Below are positions 27,201 to 36,881 of a stretch of 64,000 bases of DNA, in pieces. How positions within the stretch are numbered: position 1 is the first letter of the stretch; each line of letters begins with the position of its first letter. Position numbers and translations under genes: made by a program. This DNA is from QZLE01 sp033852075 (GTDB lineage Bacteria > Pseudomonadota > Gammaproteobacteria > QZLD01). The stretch lies in NCBI GenBank assembly GCA_033852075.1, contig JAWSVC010000012.1, positions 124,001 to 188,000 of the forward strand, read 5' to 3'. Below the pieces are notes generated by a model. It did no database searches. It was not told the DNA's origin and saw nothing but the letters and a program-made list of their open reading frames with translations.

Positions 27201-29731
27201 TGTCTTGTCATTATCGAGTTGCTGATCGAAGCGCTATATTTGCACAGCCTGAGATCAATTTGTTTGTTCCTCCAGGTTTTGGAGGTACTCAGCGGGTACC
27301 AAGGGTTATAGTAGCAAAGAATAAATCTCTGGAAAGGGCTTTAAATGAATCTTTATATTTATTGCTTTCAGGGCGTCAAATAGACGCAGACAAGGCTGAG
27401 GAGCTGGGACTTGTTAATTGTTTAACTGGAGGTGTTGATGACGCCTTAACTCATGCCCATACATTAGCAATTTCAGCAATAAAAGGTGAAGATTCGACTG
27501 TTATAGACGCGATGAAGCAAAGACATGAAGATATAGTGTCTTGGGCTCATCCTGTTCCCGTGCCTTGGTCAGTTATCTTAGAACATTCCGAAATACAGCG
27601 TTGTTTACGACAGGCTGTGAGCGTAGGTAGGGGTAAGGTTGCTAATGCTATTGTAAAACTGGTGCAAATGGGATTTCAGCAAGGATATGAAGTTGGTTTA
27701 GCAGCAGAGGCAGAAGCATTTTCACTTGCTGTAATTGATGCTGATCATGGAGGAATGAAAGGTCTGGAGATGTTTTTTACAAAAAAATCTCCTCCGCTAC
27801 CAACTCAATATCGTCCGCAGTTCACAGAGCTGCAGCAAGATGAATTAATGCAAGAAGGTAAGCTATTAAAAATTGGAGCACCATTCTATCCTGGAAAAAC
27901 TTTGCTTCCCAAATGGCAACACGCTTATGCTGTAGTAAAAGACCTTGAAACCGGAGAGGCATTGCATGGAGAGCCAATAAGAGCTGAAAAACAAATTATA
28001 GTTCCGGTACCTCAACCACGACCACATCAGGCTTTGCTTTATGTATTAGGATCGGAAATTAACCGGGATGATATCAGCGCATTATCGGGTTTTCCTGAGT
28101 CTGTATTTAATATGCATGACAAGGATATACATATTACAGGGTCTGGTGGTGTTGGTGTTGTAGTTGGTTTAGGTGAAGAGTTAATGCTGACCGGGCGCTT
28201 AAAGATAGGAGAGGTTGTAGCGATATATCCTGGCGTTATTAATTTTCTTTCGCCTGAAGCTGTTACTGAACCAATGGGAGAGGGGTTTCATAGTCAGGGT
28301 ATGGATTCTCCAGATGGCTCCCACCAGCAATTCATTACTGTTGATGGACCGCAATGTATCAAACCGCCAAAAAATATTCCATTTGAGCTGGTTGGTAGTT
28401 ATCTATTGCCTGCCGGTACTGTATATAGAACATTATTTACTGCCTTAAAGGTTAAGCCTCGTAAAAGGATATTGATTGAAGGTGCTGCGTCTGCTTCCGG
28501 GAGTTGGGCTGCTAAATTGGCTACAGCGCATAGAATGAAGGTTACCGGAATGGTGCCAACTAAAGAACGTATTGCGGTAGGTGAAAAGAACAATATTCCG
28601 ATCATAAGCCGTGATGATTTAACTACCCAGGATTGTTTTACTAGAGTTCCGGAAGATCCGGCTGAATGGAGGAGATGGTTGCATTGGGGAGAGTCATTTT
28701 TAGAGAAAATAAGAGATAAAAATGACGGTAATCTTATGGATTACGTAATTTCTCATGCAGGAGAAGAGGTTTTTCCAAGAAGTTTTCAGGCCCTTGTTCC
28801 CGGTGGAACTATAGCATTTCATAATGCTACAACCGGTTATAATATGACCTTTGTTGGAAAGCCAGGAAGGGTTAGTGCCTTAGAAATGCTAAATAGAGCA
28901 GATATTATTCCAGGTGACTCTGTAGTTGTTTATTATGGTGATGGTAAAACAATTCAGGATATTACAGGTCTCGAAACTATTGAGATTCTGCGTGAGTCAG
29001 GTGCTCGCGTTGTTGTAATTACGGAGACGATAGACCAATGTCATTACGTTAATTCAATGGGATTCGGTGAATCTATAGTTGGTATTTTCTCTTTAGAAAA
29101 ATTAGCTAATGAAAACCCTAATTTTGAATGGTTCAATGGTATGCCGGTATTACCTGATCCTATGATAAATGCGGCAAAATTTAGAGAAGGCATCAGAAAA
29201 TTCACATCAAATACCTATTCACCAGTAGCTAGAAAGGTAGGTTCATTTTTCGGTAATTCAAAAGCCAAGGTGGATGTTGTTATTGAAAGGGCGCATAAAG
29301 ATACCCTTGCTGTATCATCTATGATGATTAAGCCATTAACAGGAAGAGTAATTTATCTTGGCGATATGGGTGGTAAACGTTACAGCTTTTATGCTCCTCA
29401 AGTCTCAATTCAGCAGCGATCCATAATAATGCCTTCGGCAACTATTATTGGTACAAATCTATGTAATGTGAATGAGTTAAATGCCTTAAATAGAATGGTT
29501 GATGCTGGTTGGGTCGATTTCCCCGAGGTTTATTTAGCACCATGGGAACAAGCACCGGGATTACACCAATCAATCATGGATAATAACCTGTCAAAAACAG
29601 TACATGGTGCTGTAAAAACAGTGTTAAACCATGCATTGCCGGCAAAAAATATCTCCACCATCGAAGAACTTTTGCTATTTTGGTTTAATGAAAATAAGCA
29701 GGAAGGAGGGCGTGTTAGTTCGGATAATTAA
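24218..29731 (+). CDS. pcs: Propionyl-CoA synthase (CoA ligase–dehydratase–reductase fusion)
   Basis: 1,837 residues, close to the ~1,820 of Chloroflexus propionyl-CoA synthase, with the same order. An acyl-CoA synthetase part (~70-870) has AYSAGLTGNPK at 434-444 and the A10-type K818 in NGKYLRR. An enoyl-CoA hydratase part (~870-1180) has both catalytic glutamates, E992 (GGGCEL) and E1012 (QPEI), spaced 20 as in crotonase. A C-terminal medium-chain reductase part (~1240-1800) has a nucleotide-binding GAASASGSW at 1422. The known enzyme converts 3-hydroxypropionate via 3-hydroxypropionyl-CoA and acryloyl-CoA to propionyl-CoA inside one closed chamber. Oddities: the P-loop is loose (YSAGLTG), and the usual GRxDD reads YYDD. 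No other 3-hydroxypropionate cycle gene is nearby, so assimilation of 3-hydroxypropionate or acrylate is likelier than CO2 fixation. Single-gene unit. Confidence 0.88.
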   Translation: MQEQEVVDSSDIVEFSMNHVADNDDLVPQLPVDIRDNPIINMQKFEEIRSGFDKDFEAAFAVQAARSIHWYNSEKKSWLQQNSSGKWQGWRCVDVGPISLEQWVPWKKILDDKSKPCFKWFQGALTNAAFNEVDRHVLGGQGNEAAFIFEGEEWDSSAYGGLGRPVHEGIISRKELLTQSVLAALVLKEIGLTKGDRIAIYLPNIIDQVVWIEGAKRIGVIYTSIYSELSSKTLADRIEEIGAKVVITANGASKNGQTVKLKDSVVDIALDKFVSSKKVIEIVDALATEYCDSVLAREITMRVIDALRGEKTATPAVVLHEVGDALIEQGGLDAIHSINFRTALLNKIRELKGAVESVIVIDNACAEEVKWNQIEGRDYSATSLLEQSMNMVCNKLGLEQYKELEKMAGPELVAALWDVCPCEPVPASFPMLIAYSAGLTGNPKPIVHTHSNIAIGVNNTVKVSFDAKPGSDVIYVTADPGGIVGQAYLISAALINRITGVLVEGSHTYPDAGRFASVIYRRQVSILITKASIIQGFMLDTEKQRMIESYDLSSLRVASFSSEPINPKIHRFAMELFTQNFINSYISTESGTVLWSHFYGNSDYRLKSNGTAFIMPWVSAQVRIPSINKNKDDRFRYRIAEIDEWGELVLNRPLPTMMLTVWGAGKKVNDDAWVGDINKFNSLYFSRYCDDSDSPDSAFLLGDYASINEQHAYLFHDYYDDSINISGNVFAASDVENAIRRDKFINSSSPLDDCIVIAAPDVERGNVPLAFIKIKSGLRLSKLDVDRINSFIESEMGPLAIPNAYIVVDEFPETQNGKYLRRIIIDLIYGNMDSDKSGVINPISVDRLYEKIIEWKSQINKTTSNLMVRKERYVSVEYFSVPISSGKRAYLVTIIIDAAPVNALSNEVLDDLIKIIGELEQDLSVKAIVIGSKNPKCFVAGADIQQIYRQIKDRDTARAFATKGHVLFSRIEQMKKPVIAAISGLALGGGCELAMSCHYRVADRSAIFAQPEINLFVPPGFGGTQRVPRVIVAKNKSLERALNESLYLLLSGRQIDADKAEELGLVNCLTGGVDDALTHAHTLAISAIKGEDSTVIDAMKQRHEDIVSWAHPVPVPWSVILEHSEIQRCLRQAVSVGRGKVANAIVKLVQMGFQQGYEVGLAAEAEAFSLAVIDADHGGMKGLEMFFTKKSPPLPTQYRPQFTELQQDELMQEGKLLKIGAPFYPGKTLLPKWQHAYAVVKDLETGEALHGEPIRAEKQIIVPVPQPRPHQALLYVLGSEINRDDISALSGFPESVFNMHDKDIHITGSGGVGVVVGLGEELMLTGRLKIGEVVAIYPGVINFLSPEAVTEPMGEGFHSQGMDSPDGSHQQFITVDGPQCIKPPKNIPFELVGSYLLPAGTVYRTLFTALKVKPRKRILIEGAASASGSWAAKLATAHRMKVTGMVPTKERIAVGEKNNIPIISRDDLTTQDCFTRVPEDPAEWRRWLHWGESFLEKIRDKNDGNLMDYVISHAGEEVFPRSFQALVPGGTIAFHNATTGYNMTFVGKPGRVSALEMLNRADIIPGDSVVVYYGDGKTIQDITGLETIEILRESGARVVVITETIDQCHYVNSMGFGESIVGIFSLEKLANENPNFEWFNGMPVLPDPMINAAKFREGIRKFTSNTYSPVARKVGSFFGNSKAKVDVVIERAHKDTLAVSSMMIKPLTGRVIYLGDMGGKRYSFYAPQVSIQQRSIIMPSATIIGTNLCNVNELNALNRMVDAGWVDFPEVYLAPWEQAPGLHQSIMDNNLSKTVHGAVKTVLNHALPAKNISTIEELLLFWFNENKQEGGRVSSDN

Positions 29732-29754
29732 TATATTAATTCATGATTTTAAAA

Positions 29755-29780
29755 TTAAAAATACTTATAAGTATTTTTAA
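29755..29780. terminator. Perfect 26-base palindrome after pcs
   Basis: The 13-base arms are exactly complementary around the centre 29767/29768 (core ACTTATAAGT). It lies 24 bases after the pcs stop. It could be an A/U-only-rich terminator stem or an operator for the downstream kinase gene; the weak G/C content leaves both open. Confidence 0.45.
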
Positions 29781-29931
29781 AATTAGTTTTAATATTAAAG
29801 TGTCAATGAAATTATCAGCGCCATAATCCATTGTCTGTGCTTGAAAGTTATCAGTTTAGGGTATAAGGTCTGTTACCAATTTTACATATTGACATGAAAT
29901 CAGCAGTTAGATGTCCTATATTTATATCTTA

Positions 29932-29960
29932 TTGACTGTGGTTTTAGTGCTTAATTTAAT
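29932..29960 (+). promoter_or_regulatory. Sigma70-like promoter for the 941-residue kinase
   Basis: TTGACT (29932-29937), a 17-base spacer, and TTTAAT (29955-29960). It lies 57 bases ahead of the TTG start at 30017. Good spacing and one or two mismatches per box. Confidence 0.45.
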
Positions 29961-30016
29961 TGTGTCATAAATATGCTATCTATTCATAATTGTTAGCATG
30001 TTAGGAGTAAAAGCCA

Positions 30017-32842
30017 TTGCGTATACGCACCAAATTGATTTTATTGCTATTGGCTATAGGTTTAATTGAACTGGTTTATTTAGATCAGTATTGGATTCAT
30101 GCCTCAACAAAAACAAATGATGCATTAAAATATGAGCGAATAATTGAGCACGCTGATGTTTTAGCCAAAATTCTTGCGTTACCTGTTAAACAAAAAGATA
30201 AGAAAGAAATTTCCAAGAGATTGGGGATGTCTTTTGCAATGCGTGATGATTGGTTAAAGATTAGTATTTATGATGCTACTGATAAATTAATTACAGCAGA
30301 AAAAAATCAGTGGAATGATTCCGATCACCATAATAATGTCATTCACGATGACAATAAAAATTCCTCTGATGAGAAAAGTACCGATAATCATTCTGATGAT
30401 GACAGTAAGCCTATTGCTTTATCGAAAACGGTTCATCAAGCATTAAGTGACCAGTTAACGTTATCAAAAAAATATAAGCGTGATATTTTGGAAAATGGTA
30501 AAAAGCTTGGTTATTTCGTGCTTGAGTACGATATTGGTTACGATAGCATGCCATTACATCGAAATTGGGAAATGCTACTAATATGGAATATTATTGGTGC
30601 AATAATTTTAGTAGTTATCATTTTTGAAACCCATATAATAAGGCCTATATCCAAAATTGCACGAGCTATTTGGGCATCTGCATCCGGAGATTATAACGTA
30701 AGATTGCCTCGTGGCCGTAATGATGAAATTGGATCGCTTATCACAAGTTTTAGGATGATGCGTGATTCAGTTCAAAAGAGAGAGATTGTTCAAAGTGGTA
30801 CAGCAGAACGGATGCAATCAATATTTGATCGTGCTGTAGACGGCATTTTTCTATGCGATCATACCGGGGTTATTGAAACTCTTAATCCATCTGCTCAGCG
30901 AATGTTAGGTTGTGAAAAAGGGCAAGGGGTCGGTGAAAACATTGAGAACTTTGTTCCTGGCATAAAAAGCAGAATCGATAGTGGCGATTTCCACGCAGTG
31001 GAAGATACTCAGCTTGGCGGCAATGCACACCCAGTTATACCTATTGAAGGTTTTACCATTGATAAAACCAGGTTTTCACTGGAACTTGGTATCTCCCGTC
31101 TTATTCATGGTAATAAGGTCAAATATATTGGGATGTTTCGTGATGTAACAAAACGAGCACAAATGGAACAGCAACTTGCAGAATACACTAGTGAACTGGA
31201 AGCTAAAAACGTATTGCTAGATCATGCGTTAGAAGATGTTCGTGCAGCTTCCAGAGCCAAGACGGAATTTTTGTCTAACACAAGTGATGAGATTAGAACA
31301 CCTATGAATGGTGTTCTGGGGATGCTCACATTATTAAAGCAGGAAAATCTTTCAGAGAAACAATCAGAATTGCTTGAAGCTGCAATTAGTTCGGGTAATG
31401 CCTTATTGGCAGTAATGAATGATGTATTGGATTTCTCACGGATTGAGTCAGGAAAATTAGACTTTGAGTATATTAATTTTGATATGCGCCGAGTTATTGA
31501 AGAGCTATGCAGAGTGTATGAGCGGGTTGTTATTGATAAGCCAGTTACCATCTCATGCCTGATATCACCTGCTGTACCATCAATTATTTGTGGTGATCCA
31601 ACAAGATTTAGACAGATACTTAATAATTTATTAAGTAATGCGGTGAAATATACATCCAGAGGCGAAATCATTGTTCGTGCAGACCATGTAGGTGAAGATG
31701 AGCATGGCAATATACTTGAGATTCAGATTTCTGATACTGGGCAAGGTATGTCTGAAGAGCGCAGACAATTAATTAATCAGGGATTCTCTCAGCCAGTTCA
31801 AGAGGATGCTGCAATTCAAGCTTCAGCTCAGGGAATGGGGCTAGGGCTTAATGTATGTCGCCGTCTGGTAAATATGTTTGATGGTGAAATTGGGCTTAAA
31901 TCTGAAGATGGAAAAGGCAGTACCTTCTGGTTTACCATTAGATCCAAATCTGTTGAAGATCATTTGCCTAAATTTAAACCACTTGAAGATATCAAGGGAC
32001 TACGGGTTATGTGCGTTGATGATAATCCAACAAGCCTGGAAATTCTTGAACGTGTACTAGAAACCAAAGATATCTTATGTACTACTGAACCAGGTGCAGA
32101 AGAGGCCCTTAAGGAACTTAGACATGCGGTAGTTCAAGGTAAACCATATGATCTTGCAATTATCGATAGGAATATGCCTGGCATGGATGGGATTCAGCTG
32201 GCAAAAACGATCAGAGAAGATAATGTGCTTTCTAGCATGAAACTTGTTCTTTTAACCTCAGTAAGTGTAAGAGGTGATGGCAAACTAGCGCGAGAATCTG
32301 GATTTAATGGTTACTTTACCAAGCCTATAACACAAGCTCAAATATACGATTGTATTGCTACCGTTATGGGTATAGATGAACAACATCAAGACCAAGTATT
32401 AGTAACAAGGCACACACTACAAGAAAAAGACTACAAGGCACGCAGAATATTGCTAGTTGAAGATAATATTATTAATCAGAAGGTTGCCTTGGGATTATTA
32501 TTAAAACTTGGCTACCATGCCGATGTATCCACTAATGGCCAAGAGGCAGTTAATGCGTCATCTAAGGTTCGTTATGATGCCATTATTATGGATTGTGAAA
32601 TGCCGGTAATGAGTGGATATCAGGCTACACAGATTATTCGGGAAAGAGAACAAAACGAAGGTAAATCTCCGGTACCAATTATTGCTTTGACCGCGCATGC
32701 AGCAACCGGATATAAAGAGAAATGCTTAAAAGCAGGTATGAACGATCATTTGTCAAAACCTGTAAGATTAGAGCAATTGCAGGATACTCTTGACCGCTGG
32801 CTTTTAAGTTCAGAAGGTACGGAAGGCATAAAGCTAAATTAA
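30017..32842 (+). CDS. Hybrid histidine kinase with Asp in place of the phosphoacceptor His
   Basis: 941 residues. Membrane helices at ~5-25 and ~187-207 flank a periplasmic domain with an Asp/His/Asn/Ser-rich stretch (~97-130). Then HAMP (~208-262), PAS (~270-385), coiled coil, HisKA-like and HATPase (N box NNLLSNAVKYT, DTGQGM, GMGLGL), and two receivers with intact D717 and D859. The H-box reads NTSDEIRTPMN: codon GAT at 31286-31288 makes D424 where HisKA proteins have His. With ATP-binding motifs and both receivers kept, it may be a pseudokinase scaffold, a partner in heterodimers, or a receiver-driven device. TTG start with AGGAG 9 bases upstream. It ends 20 bases from the convergent 1,291-residue kinase. 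Confidence 0.9.
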   Translation: MRIRTKLILLLLAIGLIELVYLDQYWIHASTKTNDALKYERIIEHADVLAKILALPVKQKDKKEISKRLGMSFAMRDDWLKISIYDATDKLITAEKNQWNDSDHHNNVIHDDNKNSSDEKSTDNHSDDDSKPIALSKTVHQALSDQLTLSKKYKRDILENGKKLGYFVLEYDIGYDSMPLHRNWEMLLIWNIIGAIILVVIIFETHIIRPISKIARAIWASASGDYNVRLPRGRNDEIGSLITSFRMMRDSVQKREIVQSGTAERMQSIFDRAVDGIFLCDHTGVIETLNPSAQRMLGCEKGQGVGENIENFVPGIKSRIDSGDFHAVEDTQLGGNAHPVIPIEGFTIDKTRFSLELGISRLIHGNKVKYIGMFRDVTKRAQMEQQLAEYTSELEAKNVLLDHALEDVRAASRAKTEFLSNTSDEIRTPMNGVLGMLTLLKQENLSEKQSELLEAAISSGNALLAVMNDVLDFSRIESGKLDFEYINFDMRRVIEELCRVYERVVIDKPVTISCLISPAVPSIICGDPTRFRQILNNLLSNAVKYTSRGEIIVRADHVGEDEHGNILEIQISDTGQGMSEERRQLINQGFSQPVQEDAAIQASAQGMGLGLNVCRRLVNMFDGEIGLKSEDGKGSTFWFTIRSKSVEDHLPKFKPLEDIKGLRVMCVDDNPTSLEILERVLETKDILCTTEPGAEEALKELRHAVVQGKPYDLAIIDRNMPGMDGIQLAKTIREDNVLSSMKLVLLTSVSVRGDGKLARESGFNGYFTKPITQAQIYDCIATVMGIDEQHQDQVLVTRHTLQEKDYKARRILLVEDNIINQKVALGLLLKLGYHADVSTNGQEAVNASSKVRYDAIIMDCEMPVMSGYQATQIIREREQNEGKSPVPIIALTAHAATGYKEKCLKAGMNDHLSKPVRLEQLQDTLDRWLLSSEGTEGIKLN

Positions 32843-32862
32843 TTTTATTGCCTTATATATTA

Positions 32863-35800
32863 TTATTTGTCATCTGGCTTTTGTAAAAATGCAGATAATT
32901 GTTGCATGCAATCTTTAAAGTCTTTTTCAAACATAGAAAATGATAACTCTATATTATCGGTTTCATTGCGTTTTAATTGAGACTCTAACATCATAGATGA
33001 TTCATATAAAAAATCCGCACCAAAGGTTCCGGCTACGCCCTTTATCGTATGGGCTAGTCTATGTGCATGCTCAACTTTGTTGTCTTGTATTGCATTTTTA
33101 ATATCTTTGGGATAGTTAGCAAAGTCTTTGCAAAAATCGCCTGCTAATTTGTTATAAAGGTTTTTATTGTTGCCTATTTTCTTTATAGCAAGCTCAAAAT
33201 TAATTCTATTTTTATTTTTGAAACCCTCTGTAGTTTGTGTCTCATTATTTAATGAGAATTGCGAAAGGTTATCATCTTTAAGAATTTCTTTTCCTTCAAG
33301 CCATTTGAGTAATAATCTATATAAAGCGTCGGGATTTATAGGTTTGGAGATATAATCATTCATGCCAGCTTTAAGACAGTCGCCTTTGTCTCCATCCATT
33401 GCGTTTGCAGTCATGGCAATGATAATAGTGTCTTTAATTTTTTTGTTTTCACGAATCAATTTCGTAGCTTCGTATCCATTGATTTCTGGCATTTGAATAT
33501 CCATGAATACGAGACCATATTTGTGTTTTTGAATTAATTCGATTCCTAATTTAGCGTTATTTGCTATATCAACATCAATACCAACTATATTAATTACTTC
33601 CTTAGCAACCTGAAGGTTTATATTGTTATCATCAATCACCAAAATTTTATGACCAGATAAGTGTTCTTTAGCAATCTTTTCAATGTTGATTTTTATTGAG
33701 GTCGGTAATTTACTAGAAATGAATTTATCAGAATCTGCAATTGATATAGTTTCTATTTTATGGTCAAAGGCTGTTAGTACAGCCTCAATAAGCTCTATAT
33801 TTTTTATTGGCTTATAAATAATAGAATCTATATTATTTAGATTGCTTATTGTTTCTTCTTGACCCATTGTTCCCATTGCAATTATTGGAATGTTATTAAA
33901 TCTGTCATCAAGATATATCTTTTGTGATGTTTGAATACCGTCAAGAACAGGCATGTTTAAATCAAGCAGGATTAAGTCATAATTGTGATTTTCTTTATGT
34001 GCTGCTGATAATTTATTTAATGCCTCACTACCGGATGATATTGCATCAGCAATAAAATTATATGAATTTAGAATTCCTTTTAGTTGGTTACCTACATTTT
34101 TGTTGTTGTCAATAATTAGTATTTTTTTATTATTTAGAATTGTAGGTATTTGGATTGTTGTTGTTATATCTTCTTTAGCTTTATCAAATTCAATTGTAAA
34201 AAAGAAAGTACTGCCTTTGTTATAAACGCTTTCTGCCCAAATTTCTCCGCCCATTAACTCAATAAGGCTTTTGCATATCGAAAGGCCAAGTCCAGTACCT
34301 CCGTATTTTCTGGATATAGATCCATCGGCTTGTGTAAATGAATCAAACAGGTTAGGTAAAACCTCTTTTTTGATTCCTATACCAGTATCTTTAATCGCAA
34401 ATTTTAATGCTTGAACGTTTTTACTATCTGATAGTTTTGTAATAGAGAGAGCAATCTCTCCACTAGTAGTAAACTTAACAGCATTATTAAGTATGTTGAT
34501 GATAACCTGTCCAATTCTAGCGGGGTCACCGTGTAAGGTATTAGTAATATTTTTATCAACATTTATTATGATGTCTATATCAGGATTTTCTGCTAATTTT
34601 GGAGTAAAAATATCAGATATTCCGTCTAAAACATCGTTTAGAGAAAAATCGATTTTTTCTATTGTAAACTTGCCAGATTCGATTTTAGATAAGTCTAGAA
34701 TATCGTTTATAAGGTGAAGCAATGTTTTCGAGGAGTTATCAATTTTATGCAGATAATCCTTTACCTTTTCTGAAATGTCATGTCGCAAAGCAAGATTAGT
34801 CATGCCGATAATGGCATTCATTGGTGTTCTAATTTCATGACTCATATTTGCTAAAAACTGGCTCTTAGAGTTTGCAGAAGCTTCTGCAGATTCTTTTGCA
34901 ATAAGTAGTGCTTCAGCTCGCATTCTTTCTGTATCAATCAATTTCTTTTGAGTTGAATCCAGTTCATAAATGGTTTTTTCCAGTTCTTTTTTATTTTTTG
35001 CGATAGTTGTATATAGGCCTGCGTTAGTTATAGCAGAACCAAAAAACTCACCGATAAGCTCTAAAAAGGATATGTCATCTTGAGAAAGTTTTACTTTAGT
35101 TTCGAAACTAACAAGACATAGAACACCTATAGAATTGCCAGAATTTATTATTGGGATATTGATAGTTGATTTCATCTCGCAGATTTCATTTATACGGGTA
35201 AGAACCTCCCTATCTTCATTGCTCATTTTCATATCCATTACCTGAACTATATCAGGAAAAAAATAAGCTTTTTGGGTATTGAATGTAAATGGAAATGCGC
35301 CTTTAATATCACTTGTATCATAGTCAAGTTCCCGCATGACAGATAACCATTTGGTGCAGATATGGTCATATTTGCCATCTTTTGATTCGCTTGCCTTAGG
35401 GATTAATTTTGTATTTTCTTCAAGCAATATACTTGCTGTATCAAAATCAAATAATCTTAAGACTTCACGGCATAAAGTTGAGTAGGCTTTATTTGCAGAT
35501 GTTAAGCTATTAACTAAATTGATAAATCGAATAAGGTTGCTGCGTTCTTCTTTTGCCGTTGTTAGCGCAACCTTGCTGTTTTTTAGTATTTCGTATTTAA
35601 AAGCATTTACTAATGGATTATAAAATTGGAGTAATGCGCTATTAATTTTTGAAATCACATCGAATTTGGCTGTTTTATCACCTCGATAAAATGCAGTTAC
35701 TATCCCGATTGGTGATTGGTTTGGAACACATACTGGAATAATGAGCATTTCATTTATATTCCAACCTTTAAACTGACCTATGTTTTTTTCACCGTAAGAT

Positions 35801-36738
35801 TGAAAATTTGATCTATCAACGTTTATAGAGATATTTTTTTTAAAACTTTCAACAATAACCTCATCCTCTTGAAGATCTACGCTTATATTAATTAGAGTTT
35901 GTTCAATAGGTTTTAGCTTTTGAGTCAGGTTGACTGCCTTGATCTTTAAGTTATCTTCGTAAGGGGTGAAATTATAATATATAACCCCATCACAACCAGA
36001 TATCTTCTTTACTGTTTTAACTAGTAAGTTTGTGATTTCTTCAAAGTTTATTGTGTTGCTTATCTTGCTGATAAGGTCAATATTCTCTTGTTGTTCTTTA
36101 GCGTTCTCTTCAAGTTTTTTCTGGTGTTTAAATATACGAATAAAATTTGACAAAGAGTTAAGGAAACAGACTAATTTTTCGATGGATTCTATACTTGGTT
36201 TAATTTTTTTATCTATCGTACCAAGCTGAAATAAAGCAATAGTTTTGTGCTTAAATACAATAGGTATAATTATGTTTTCCTTTGCATTGAAAACTTCAAG
36301 AGCTTGCTTATCAATTGGGTTTATATTTGTGGTTTCAGCAGTATCAGTTTCCTCAATATCAAAATACATCCATTTTTGATTATTAGCCGCATATATAGAA
36401 ATAGAGTGTTTGTCGTCTAATGATAATTCCGTGTTTATTATTTCGTATTGAGGCTTAGGAATTTCAAATGGAGTTATTAACGAAGAAAATTTTATTGAAT
36501 CGGTTTCTTCGTCTACTAACTGTGCACCAAGATAATTTACATCAAAATATTTCATGCATTCATGCATGGTTATTATTAAGAAATCATCTATATCTTTCGC
36601 TTCAGCTGCTTTTAGGCCAAATTCGAAATTATGTTGATATTCTTCAACAGAAGTAGATTGGTTTTCTATTGTTGTTAAAACATCACCAATAATACTGAAT
36701 TTGTTTATCTGTATGTGATTATTGTTTTTATTTGGCAT
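32863..36738 (-). CDS. Multi-GAF hybrid histidine kinase with two receivers and HPt
   Basis: 1,291 residues, no clear membrane helix. Three GAF-like sensory regions (~50-210, ~230-385, ~410-590) precede a coiled coil, HisKA with H634 (MSHEIRTPMN), and HATPase (~745-885; NNAVKFT, DTGIGI, GGTGLGLS). Receiver 1 has D926, although one pocket acid is Asn (IIDNN); receiver 2 has D1080 (VFMDIQMP). A C-terminal HPt domain carries H1230 (AHTIKGVAG). All parts of an internal His-Asp-His relay are present; the final DNA- or enzyme-acting receiver must be encoded elsewhere. The N-terminal start context is weak. Confidence 0.9.
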   Translation of the reverse strand: MPNKNNNHIQINKFSIIGDVLTTIENQSTSVEEYQHNFEFGLKAAEAKDIDDFLIITMHECMKYFDVNYLGAQLVDEETDSIKFSSLITPFEIPKPQYEIINTELSLDDKHSISIYAANNQKWMYFDIEETDTAETTNINPIDKQALEVFNAKENIIIPIVFKHKTIALFQLGTIDKKIKPSIESIEKLVCFLNSLSNFIRIFKHQKKLEENAKEQQENIDLISKISNTINFEEITNLLVKTVKKISGCDGVIYYNFTPYEDNLKIKAVNLTQKLKPIEQTLINISVDLQEDEVIVESFKKNISINVDRSNFQSYGEKNIGQFKGWNINEMLIIPVCVPNQSPIGIVTAFYRGDKTAKFDVISKINSALLQFYNPLVNAFKYEILKNSKVALTTAKEERSNLIRFINLVNSLTSANKAYSTLCREVLRLFDFDTASILLEENTKLIPKASESKDGKYDHICTKWLSVMRELDYDTSDIKGAFPFTFNTQKAYFFPDIVQVMDMKMSNEDREVLTRINEICEMKSTINIPIINSGNSIGVLCLVSFETKVKLSQDDISFLELIGEFFGSAITNAGLYTTIAKNKKELEKTIYELDSTQKKLIDTERMRAEALLIAKESAEASANSKSQFLANMSHEIRTPMNAIIGMTNLALRHDISEKVKDYLHKIDNSSKTLLHLINDILDLSKIESGKFTIEKIDFSLNDVLDGISDIFTPKLAENPDIDIIINVDKNITNTLHGDPARIGQVIINILNNAVKFTTSGEIALSITKLSDSKNVQALKFAIKDTGIGIKKEVLPNLFDSFTQADGSISRKYGGTGLGLSICKSLIELMGGEIWAESVYNKGSTFFFTIEFDKAKEDITTTIQIPTILNNKKILIIDNNKNVGNQLKGILNSYNFIADAISSGSEALNKLSAAHKENHNYDLILLDLNMPVLDGIQTSQKIYLDDRFNNIPIIAMGTMGQEETISNLNNIDSIIYKPIKNIELIEAVLTAFDHKIETISIADSDKFISSKLPTSIKINIEKIAKEHLSGHKILVIDDNNINLQVAKEVINIVGIDVDIANNAKLGIELIQKHKYGLVFMDIQMPEINGYEATKLIRENKKIKDTIIIAMTANAMDGDKGDCLKAGMNDYISKPINPDALYRLLLKWLEGKEILKDDNLSQFSLNNETQTTEGFKNKNRINFELAIKKIGNNKNLYNKLAGDFCKDFANYPKDIKNAIQDNKVEHAHRLAHTIKGVAGTFGADFLYESSMMLESQLKRNETDNIELSFSMFEKDFKDCMQQLSAFLQKPDDK

Positions 36739-36881
36739 TTTCTTATGCGGAATACAAATTATATTTAACTATTTTAAATATAGACCTTGTAGTCTGTATA
36801 AGCATCCAAATAAACTTTGAAATATGAATTGGCTCAATATTTTTATTGATATGAAAGCAAATAATGGGTAATACGTCAGAA

